IMG/VR virus record: IMGVR_UViG_3300042518_001429
Coordinates: 1-64,000 of that record
Strand: one strand, 5' to 3'
Length of the DNA stretch: 64,000 nucleotides
From: a virus
Positions 57,446 to 64,000 of the stretch are shown here, one piece after another. Numbering within the stretch: position 1 is the first letter of the stretch; each line of letters opens with the position of its first letter. Under the pieces are notes generated by a model. It was not told the DNA's origin and made no database searches. It saw nothing but the letters and a program-made list of their open reading frames with translations. A program made the position numbers and the translations under genes.

Positions 57446-59308
57446 TTAAGAGGTTATAAGTCTTAATCTATTGTTTGAAAGTCTTGTAGGCCAGTAAGTG
57501 ATTTTGCGGAGATAATTGTTAAGATAAAATTGTGAGCCATTTAATGAGCCAAGGGACAGGCGGTTTATATTATAGGGAGGAATTCTTGTAGTATTGAGCG
57601 TTGTTAAAATAGAATTTTGAGCAGCTTGAGTATTACCTAGTTTATAGGTACCTATCATTTCATATATTGTATTAAGCTGACTATTGTTTGTAAAATTAAG
57701 AGTAGTTGATACACCGTTATTCCATACTGTAAAACCGTGAGCATCTGCATAACTTTGCAAAGTAATATTATTAGTTGTATTAGAAGAATTGGTAAATGAA
57801 ACTATTTTCCAATCGCTTGGTGAATTAACTTTATAAATTTCTGCAAATAATGTTCCTTGTTCTTGATTATAAAACGAATCGACTGTATTTACATAAGCAA
57901 AATCTGCAGATCTCGTAGCCGACAAACCAGCTGTAGGAATATAAGAAGTCGGAAATGTTCCTTGTTCAAGCTGTGGGGCAGCGATACGAAGAGTTATATC
58001 AATTACATCACCATTATCTATACCTATTAATTCAATTTGAGAATTAACAAAAGATGCTGTTGGTTCTATTAAAGTTCTTGTTGCGGTATATCTTTTTAAC
58101 TCAACACCGCTTATATTATTAGATTGAGTTCGTTGTAAAAATGTCCCCGCGGAATCTCTTTCTACAGTAGAGAGCCAAAGATTAGATATATTAGCAGTTG
58201 ATCCGGAAAGCACCCCCACGTAGCAAGAACCTGTCCAAGTTTGGTTAGGAAGTGCTGATAATTGAGTAGTAGAATTAAATCTAACAGCAATATTGTTAGA
58301 CCCAATTTGCGTACACGTACCACTAAACTTTATATCTATGTAAGAAAACCCATTTAGTGTTCCTGTATTTACAATTTCTCGGTTAATGCCGCTCGGACCA
58401 CTAGTATCCCAACCAAAAATTGGCATAGTTCCTGGTGCACCGACAATAGCACCTATAGCTTGAGAATTATATATACTATTAGTTCTAGACTCTTCAATTA
58501 AAAGCCCTCTAGGTACCCCGGTAGTAACTGCTGTTGTAGTTGTAGGGATGTAGCTTGTGGCCGATAGACCTGTCTCAACTTGAGCACCCCATAAAAAGAC
58601 TCCTGAAGAACCATCCCCTGTATAGCTTCCAGCAAAGGTGGAACTGTTACTTGAAGCAAGTCCAACAACAGTTAAAGTATTACTAGAGCTTAAAGCTGTT
58701 GAGGTTATTGAGCACCGGTACCATCCGTTGCTTAAAGCTGATATGGAGGGGGTTATATTACCTAAAGTTGTGAATATACTGCCATTACCTGTCAAATTAA
58801 AATATGAATATCTTGTACCTAAACCAAAAGGACCACTTACAGAAGGGTCGTTATAAAGCTCTACATAAATGCTATTACGCCCGTTAGGTTTAACAAAAAC
58901 CGAGTATGTAAATGGCCCTGCAAACGGGATTGTTATAGATCGAGATACTACATGAAAAGTGTTAGGATCAGTGTTTTCAATAACTCTATCAGCTGTTGAA
59001 GTGCCAATCGGATCTGTTGTATTATTTGCTGTAACTGTTAATTGATTTGGACTCCATTGATCAAAGTCTTGACTAAAAGTTCTATAATTCGTCCTAAAAT
59101 CTCCGTATTCAAATCTCGGAACATCATTAGGTACTGTAGAAAGAATGCCTGTAGAAGTGAACACAGTAGCTGAAGAAGCTCTAGTAAATGTTATATTAGG
59201 TCCTACTCCATGATTGAGAGTATTATTGGTTACAAAGTCTCTACTAAATGTCGGTGTAATGACATTCCTCGATCTTCTAGAACCTATATTAATACCGTAA
59301 TCTGACAT
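57446..59308 (-). CDS. Fibre/spike protein with CBM-like and jelly-roll domains
   Basis: 620 residues. The start contains NITFTRASSATVFTSTGILSTVPNDVPRFEYGDF, typical of a phage head/tail spike domain. Residues ~85-260 form a CBM-like beta-sandwich (FTYSVFVKPNGRNSIYVELY, LSNGWYRCSIT, VFLWGAQVETGLSATSYIPT). Residues ~270-470 repeat a similar layout (GLLIEESRTN, YIDIKFSG, LRIAAPQLEQGTFPTSYIPT), and the last ~150 residues resemble a LamG-like domain (QEQGTLFAEIYK). It is closely related to the next gene. Glycan binding is plausible. Confidence 0.7.
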   Translation of the reverse strand: MSDYGINIGSRRSRNVITPTFSRDFVTNNTLNHGVGPNITFTRASSATVFTSTGILSTVPNDVPRFEYGDFRTNYRTFSQDFDQWSPNQLTVTANNTTDPIGTSTADRVIENTDPNTFHVVSRSITIPFAGPFTYSVFVKPNGRNSIYVELYNDPSVSGPFGLGTRYSYFNLTGNGSIFTTLGNITPSISALSNGWYRCSITSTALSSSNTLTVVGLASSNSSTFAGSYTGDGSSGVFLWGAQVETGLSATSYIPTTTTAVTTGVPRGLLIEESRTNSIYNSQAIGAIVGAPGTMPIFGWDTSGPSGINREIVNTGTLNGFSYIDIKFSGTCTQIGSNNIAVRFNSTTQLSALPNQTWTGSCYVGVLSGSTANISNLWLSTVERDSAGTFLQRTQSNNISGVELKRYTATRTLIEPTASFVNSQIELIGIDNGDVIDITLRIAAPQLEQGTFPTSYIPTAGLSATRSADFAYVNTVDSFYNQEQGTLFAEIYKVNSPSDWKIVSFTNSSNTTNNITLQSYADAHGFTVWNNGVSTTLNFTNNSQLNTIYEMIGTYKLGNTQAAQNSILTTLNTTRIPPYNINRLSLGSLNGSQFYLNNYLRKITYWPTRLSNNRLRLITS

Positions 59309-59309
59309 A

Positions 59310-62300
59310 TTAGTTACTTAGTGCTGTTAATTGTTGGTTGGTTAATTGGGTGTTATAATATTCAATAGACTGAATATGTCCGTTAAAATAGCTAAAACCT
59401 TCAAGTGACGGTAATGCTGATACAGCTGTTGACTGAGTCATGAGGGAGCTACTAACACTAGCTGCAAAAGTACTCGGGCCATATGAGTAAGCTATATAAG
59501 AAGCTGAATTAGCAGCATTTAAATTGCTTGTAAAGTTTGCTGTAAGAGGGGTGTATTGAGCACCAGCTGAAAGGAAATAGCTATCTGTAAATGCATTCCA
59601 TTGAGTGCCTACAGATCCGTCACCGCCTGGACCAGACTTCCAAATACCGTGAATTGAATTATAAGTGTCGCCAATATCAAGAACGGCTGCCGTCTGTGCA
59701 CCTGATAAAGGAACAGCTCTTGTGTAAAATGTTCCTTGTTCTGGGTTATAGAAAGAATCAAAAGAGTTACTGTTAACCTGTATAATATCTTCAGCTCTTG
59801 TTACAGCTGCATTAGTTGTAGGAATATAAGATGTTGGGAAAGAGCCTTGCTCTAACTGCGGAGCAGCGATGCGGAGGGTTAGGTTGATGGGGTTGCCGGA
59901 GGTGTAGCCAATGAACAAATACGGAAACACTCTTTCGACTGATGCGCTGGACATTGTGCGCGTTGCCGAACGTCTTTGGCTAATTAGCGGGTCGCCGGTT
60001 GGAAGCGTGGTGTTTGCGGTAGATTGCCCCGCAACCGAAGAGCCGCCAGCCGTGCCCCCCTGAACGCCTATTCCGTATGTCGCATTAGTAAATGCGCCAG
60101 CTTCAAGTTTTACATAGGCAGAGTTTGTCCAAGTCTGTGCATCGGCGGCTACAACTTGTGTTGCCGTTTCAAAGGGTAGCGTAACAAAGCCTGTCGCCGT
60201 TGGGGTGCCGTGATAGCGGACATCAATGTAAGACAGCCCATTGTCTGTCCCAGCGCCGACAATTTGTCGCGTAACGCCGTTGGTTGTTGAAGTAAAGTTC
60301 CAGTTTGTAGGAGGCGTCCCGGGCGTCCCAGCTACAGCCCCACCAGCCTGCGAGTTGCGGATGCTATTCGTCCGAGCCTCCTCAACCAACAACCCCTGAC
60401 AAACTTTAGTAACCGGGTCATAGTTAAATCTTGGCTTATTGGCTCCGGCAATTCTTAAAACACCATTTGAGTCAAAATATGTAGCTTGAGAATTTCTATA
60501 AACTTCTACCCCAGGCCCTGTGCCAGTATAGAGGGAAGCATCTTCGGCAAAATATTTAGCAAAACCTAGACTTGATAAGGTCAAAGCTCTTAAAGAAGTA
60601 TTTGAAAGACGTTTAGGCCAGTAACCAACTTTACGGATATAGCCGTTTATATAACCAAAATTATCTATTTTACCTAAATGTAAAGTTAATACTTTAGGTA
60701 TATCAATAGAAGTAGTACCTATATTAGCATTATTAACAAAAAGCGTTGCTGAGGTTGTATTATAACTAGTACCCGCTCTTACAATATTTTCATTTAAAAG
60801 ATTGACTTGTGTTGATCGTAGTATTGGAGATGGAACACTATTAACTTGAAATTGAGTGCCAACATAACTAGTTGTACCAATCCGGGTATATATACCAAAA
60901 TGATTTACAGTACTATTATCATTAATTACAGCGAGCCATGGCGTACTAACGGGGCTTTTAACCACCCCTTCAACAAATAGTGTTCCTTCTTTTTTATTAT
61001 ACAAATTTGTAAAACTACTACCAGATATAGTAGCATTATCTGCAGCTTTTGTAACCTGAGTACCAGCTGTAGGAATATAAGATGTTGGGGTAGTGCCTTG
61101 TTCAACTTGAATACCGGCTACTTCACAAGTACCTGTTAAAGCTGGTCCGCCAATACCATGAGCTGGGTATATTTGAAAATATGCATAACTTAAAGGAAAG
61201 CTACTAAATGTGGTGTTAAAAGAAAATCTTTTATACGTTTTAAAATCAGCGGCACTTACATTTTGTACACTATTAGAAATTGTAGCATAAGGACCGAGAT
61301 ATTGAAGGGTATCTGGTCTGTAATAAATTCCAGTGTGGTAAGTTGAAACTGGGTCTGTATTAGTCACCCAAGCAATTCTAGCTACAGCTGCAGCAGTAGA
61401 TTGCGGAACATTTGTTGCATAAAAAGAACAATTATAAGTCCCAGTTGTCATCAATGTGAAAGATGTGGTAATAGATGTATAGCCTATTACTTCTGATTGA
61501 GTTGTAATTACAAAAGAGCTTAACCCCGCAATGCCTGAACCACGTGTACTACTAAGTGAGGTTGATCTTGACCATTGGGAGGGATGGGTTAAGTCATTTT
61601 GGGGTATAAGATTAGTTCTTTGTTCTTCAATTAAAAGCCCTTTTGGTGTAGAGACAGTAACAGGCTGGGAACCAGTTGAGATATAAGAGGTGGCTGTAGT
61701 ACCTATTTCGCATTGAAAGCCGTAAACATAAACTTTAGAGTTTGGATTACTACCAGTGCCAGAAACTACTACAAATTGAGTACCTCTTGGCCCGTTAGGT
61801 GCGCCAGGATTATAATATGTTGAATAGGTAAATCTTTTCCAGTTTGTTGTTAATTGATTTTTAATATCAGGATTAAACCCGTCGGATGTACCTAGCGAAA
61901 CTGCGAAAGCTGATGTATCATCAGCTTTAACCCAAGCAGAAACCGTTATAGGAGTACCTGATAGTAATGGTGGTATTACTTGTATGATCCCGTTTCGGGC
62001 AAATGTAGGGGAAATATATATACTAGAAGATAATGGTATAGACCATGCTGAATTAGCAACGCCATCTGGTCCGACAGTATCTTGCCGCCAATCTGGAGAT
62101 TTTGTACCATACCCAACCCAAGCACTTGAATTAATATCATTAGAAGCTGAAAGAAGATTAGTTCTATGATCACTCCATTCAAATCTCGGTTCATTGATAT
62201 TTGCCAGAGCTATATTGCCGTTCCGGTCAATGTAAGTTGCCGAAGTACTTCTAGTAAAAGAAATATCCGGGCCAATTCTAGTTAAAGAAGGAAGAGCTCC

Positions 62301-62423
62301 AACAGATATCGGGCCATTGAGTTGAGGATCTAAAGTAAAATCTCGATAAAATGTTGGCTTCTCTGATCTAAGACCGGAGAGAGAAGCTTGCTGTTGAGAA
62401 AATGCTATAAAATTATTAAACAT
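59310..62423 (-). CDS. Large fibre/spike protein with duplicated CBM-like modules; mosaic
   Basis: 1037 residues; the start overlaps the upstream stop as TAATG. It holds two sets of the same modules as the previous entry: SFTRSTSATYIDRNGNIALAN, GLLIEEQRTNLIPQ, VEQGTTPTSYIPTAGTQVT in the first half, and YRNSQATYFDSNGVLRIAG, GLLVEEARTNSIRN, LEQGSFPTSYIPTTNAAVT in the second. Each set ends in a LamG-like part (KKEGTLFVEG; PEQGTFYTRAV). The second CBM-like module is encoded by DNA of clearly higher GC than its surroundings (about 59865-60405), which suggests recent replacement. Likely a receptor-binding or virion surface protein. Confidence 0.75.
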   Translation of the reverse strand: MFNNFIAFSQQQASLSGLRSEKPTFYRDFTLDPQLNGPISVGALPSLTRIGPDISFTRSTSATYIDRNGNIALANINEPRFEWSDHRTNLLSASNDINSSAWVGYGTKSPDWRQDTVGPDGVANSAWSIPLSSSIYISPTFARNGIIQVIPPLLSGTPITVSAWVKADDTSAFAVSLGTSDGFNPDIKNQLTTNWKRFTYSTYYNPGAPNGPRGTQFVVVSGTGSNPNSKVYVYGFQCEIGTTATSYISTGSQPVTVSTPKGLLIEEQRTNLIPQNDLTHPSQWSRSTSLSSTRGSGIAGLSSFVITTQSEVIGYTSITTSFTLMTTGTYNCSFYATNVPQSTAAAVARIAWVTNTDPVSTYHTGIYYRPDTLQYLGPYATISNSVQNVSAADFKTYKRFSFNTTFSSFPLSYAYFQIYPAHGIGGPALTGTCEVAGIQVEQGTTPTSYIPTAGTQVTKAADNATISGSSFTNLYNKKEGTLFVEGVVKSPVSTPWLAVINDNSTVNHFGIYTRIGTTSYVGTQFQVNSVPSPILRSTQVNLLNENIVRAGTSYNTTSATLFVNNANIGTTSIDIPKVLTLHLGKIDNFGYINGYIRKVGYWPKRLSNTSLRALTLSSLGFAKYFAEDASLYTGTGPGVEVYRNSQATYFDSNGVLRIAGANKPRFNYDPVTKVCQGLLVEEARTNSIRNSQAGGAVAGTPGTPPTNWNFTSTTNGVTRQIVGAGTDNGLSYIDVRYHGTPTATGFVTLPFETATQVVAADAQTWTNSAYVKLEAGAFTNATYGIGVQGGTAGGSSVAGQSTANTTLPTGDPLISQRRSATRTMSSASVERVFPYLFIGYTSGNPINLTLRIAAPQLEQGSFPTSYIPTTNAAVTRAEDIIQVNSNSFDSFYNPEQGTFYTRAVPLSGAQTAAVLDIGDTYNSIHGIWKSGPGGDGSVGTQWNAFTDSYFLSAGAQYTPLTANFTSNLNAANSASYIAYSYGPSTFAASVSSSLMTQSTAVSALPSLEGFSYFNGHIQSIEYYNTQLTNQQLTALSN
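59865..60405 (-). other. GC-rich insert module inside a fibre gene
   Basis: Within the AT-rich gene, this stretch is visibly GC-rich with sequences such as gccgccagccgtgcccccctg, and changes abruptly at both ends. It encodes one CBM-like module (from GLLVEEARTN to about LRIAAPQLEQG). The frame is kept. It looks like a segment exchanged by recombination with a phage of higher GC. Confidence 0.7.
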
Positions 62424-63571
62424 TAGACGAAAACTCCTACACCGAAGAGTTCATTGTTTGTTTTATAAATGAACATTCCGGAGTAAGGTGTATTGTTTTC
62501 AGTCCCTGAAGCATTAAGAGGTGAGCCAGCTGATAGATATATTGATCCAGTACCAACATTAACAATTGAAACGTTAAACCCGTTTAATAAGCTTCCTGGA
62601 AACTGAGCCGTGATGGCAGGTGTTGTTGTTGTATTGAAGTTAAATGCTCTACCGGAATCTGTATCGGTAAATATAATATTTGAACTTGTAGTAGCAGAAA
62701 CTTGATAGTTAGTAACTCTTAATGAACTAATAGCTACATTTGAAGTTGAAAGATAGTTAGTAACGGTGGGAATAATATCAGAGGACTCTTCCCAGGAAGC
62801 AGAATTCGCGCGAACCAAGCTTGAAGCTGCATTCCAAAGATCGGAAGTACCACCAGGGGTATTAATAACAGCTGCTGAAATATTACCGATAACAGTTAAA
62901 GCTTGACCGGTTAAGGGAAGACCGGAAATACCTACTTGACCTGTAGCGGTGTTGATTATAAAGGAAGTGAGAGTTGTTGTACCAGTTCTACTTGAACCAA
63001 TAAATCTATTAGTAGGTTCTTCATAACGAATTCTAAAACCAGAAAAAGATCCCGTTCGAGTTTCACCGATATCAAAAATAGGGTCAACACCATCATTAGC
63101 AGGATCGTGAACAAGAGTAAATGTTCGAGCGCTTAAAGACCCAATGCCAATTGCAGTAGCTGAAGTAGCGCCTATAAATGAGCCATTAAATGTAATAGAA
63201 CTCATTGTTACATTTGAAGTAGAAAGGTATCTAGTAACTGTAGGAAGAATATCAGCGGACTCTTCCCAAGAAGCAGAACTATTTTGTACTATAGTTGCAA
63301 CATTAGCTGCTCTATTCCAGTTAGCAGAATTAGATTCTACAACTGTTGATGAACTGTCATACCGGCTAGAAACAGAACTAAAGACGGTAGATCTATTAAA
63401 TGCAGTATTCCAGTTAACAGAATTACCGGAAAGTGTATAAGCTGAAGCTAAAGAAAGTACTTGGGATACATTAGTTTTATATTCAGTAGAACCGTCGGCA
63501 TTATATCCTACTAAAAAGTCTGCTGTATCTGGAGTTTTAAGGTTAAAATCTAAAAAGCTATTGTCGGCCAT
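62423..63571 (-). CDS. Fibre protein with two WEES-PTVT modules
   Basis: 382 residues. SASWEESADILPTVTRYLST (~95-115) and SASWEESSDIIPTVTNYLST (~260-280) are near copies of one another and of a segment in the plus-strand gene at 9453-9914. The start (MADNSFLDFNLKTPDTADFLVGY) is typical of phage fibre N-termini. Between the copies is a shaft with GIGSLSARTFTLVHDPANDG and VGISGLPLTGQALTVIGNIS. The C-terminal ~100 residues form a beta tip ending NELFGVGVFV. It is probably a fibre subunit. Confidence 0.7.
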   Translation of the reverse strand: MADNSFLDFNLKTPDTADFLVGYNADGSTEYKTNVSQVLSLASAYTLSGNSVNWNTAFNRSTVFSSVSSRYDSSSTVVESNSANWNRAANVATIVQNSSASWEESADILPTVTRYLSTSNVTMSSITFNGSFIGATSATAIGIGSLSARTFTLVHDPANDGVDPIFDIGETRTGSFSGFRIRYEEPTNRFIGSSRTGTTTLTSFIINTATGQVGISGLPLTGQALTVIGNISAAVINTPGGTSDLWNAASSLVRANSASWEESSDIIPTVTNYLSTSNVAISSLRVTNYQVSATTSSNIIFTDTDSGRAFNFNTTTTPAITAQFPGSLLNGFNVSIVNVGTGSIYLSAGSPLNASGTENNTPYSGMFIYKTNNELFGVGVFV

Positions 63572-63575
63572 ATAT

Positions 63576-64000
63576 TTATTTAACTCCTACTCTAATTAAA
63601 TTTTGTCCATTTATACGAATAAGGTTATTATTATTTATGCGTATAAGATTCGATCTTAATAATGTGGTAATATTTAAAGATGAATATATTGGACCGGCAT
63701 CATTTGTTACACTAAATGACAGATTAAAGCTTTGAGGTGTAGTTGGTGTAAGACAAGTAAAAAGTCCAGTACTTGTTAGGGACGCCCATTCAGGAAAATT
63801 AATTGATTCAAATGTACAATTATTTGGGGTTACTAATAGTTGTTGAGTGTAACTAGCACTAACAGGTAGGGTTACATTGAGATCAGAAAGTATAGCCGGT
63901 GGTAGGCTTTCTTCAAGTTGTGGAGTGTATATTTTTATATCTTCAACCGTTAATTCCGGTTCATTATTGATATAAATCGATATAATAGTATCTTTATTAG
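63576..64000 (-). CDS. Fibre protein, C-terminal part only (runs off the window)
   Basis: The minus strand is open from the right edge to a TAA at 63578-63576, giving 141 residues. An Ig-like domain can be read (LPVSASYTQQLLVTPNNC, FPEWASLTSTGLFTC, FNLSFSVTNDAGPIYSSL), as in putative Ig (He_PIG-like) repeats of surface proteins. The end has a short repeat: LIRINNNN, LIRINGQN, LIRVGVK. It continues the fibre cluster and ends just before the next gene's start, whose upstream box overlaps its stop codon. Confidence 0.65.
   Translation of the reverse strand, partial: NKDTIISIYINNEPELTVEDIKIYTPQLEESLPPAILSDLNVTLPVSASYTQQLLVTPNNCTFESINFPEWASLTSTGLFTCLTPTTPQSFNLSFSVTNDAGPIYSSLNITTLLRSNLIRINNNNLIRINGQNLIRVGVK

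Noticed and set aside
1-64000. tRNA genes
   Set aside because: I looked for T-arm signatures and acceptor pairing and found only the tmRNA. A covariance search could still reveal one.
1-64000. Host assignment to cyanobacteria or alphaproteobacteria
   Set aside because: The gene set is common to many marine T4-like phages. The one-piece tmRNA does not match the two-piece type of those groups, but phage copies need not follow the host.

Overview
The window is one piece of a large tailed-phage genome of the T4-like (myovirus) kind. It is AT-rich, tightly packed and almost free of non-coding space. Recognisable T4-type parts are a portal (gp20), major capsid protein (gp23), scaffold (gp22-like), prohead protease (gp21), neck proteins (gp13, gp14), a head-completion nuclease (gp4) and a baseplate hub (gp5-like). 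RNase H/FEN, PhoH and many large fibre proteins fit a T4-like phage of an aquatic bacterium. The host cannot be named from the sequence. No terminase, sheath, tube, sigma factor or replisome genes lie inside the window.

Layout. 1-11.3 kb (+): end of an unknown gene, the portal, then a run of virion/fibre genes, with a group I ribozyme core at about 6.47-6.71 kb and a leucine-rich-repeat fibre at 9.9-11.3 kb. 11.3-16.4 kb: small genes, mostly on the minus strand, including an RNase H/FEN nuclease, a flavodoxin-like protein with a cysteine cluster and an HExxH protein. 16.4-21.1 kb (+): a membrane/lysis group with a GAF-like membrane protein, a lipoprotein, coiled-coil membrane proteins, RmuC, a holin candidate and an M15 endolysin. 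21.1-26.6 kb: small genes, a PD-(D/E)XK-like protein, a complete one-piece tmRNA (minus) and PhoH. 26.6-36.2 kb (-): baseplate spike, hub with two inserted wall-hydrolase domains, and fibre genes. 36.2-45.2 kb: the head and neck module, mostly minus. 45.2-64 kb (-): a second large fibre/adhesin cluster with NHL, PKD, LamG and CBM-like modules, running off the right edge.

How it works together. The portal, gp21, gp22, gp23 and gp4 proteins build and finish the head; gp13 and gp14 join it to the tail. The hub carries a split OB fold with two peptidoglycan-cutting domains for entry. The two fibre clusters share N-terminal and internal modules, so they probably supply parts of the same adsorption apparatus. 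The holin candidate and endolysin overlap by 4 nt and would act in lysis.

Expression. Many genes have an ATAAATA-type box (the T4 late promoter is TATAAATA) only 5-8 nt before the start codon. Several other genes have a sigma70-like -35/-10 pair with a 16-nt spacer and the same short distance. If these are promoters, many mRNAs here are leaderless or nearly so. This pattern, the phage tmRNA with its 33-residue tag, and the ribozyme are the most unusual things in the window.
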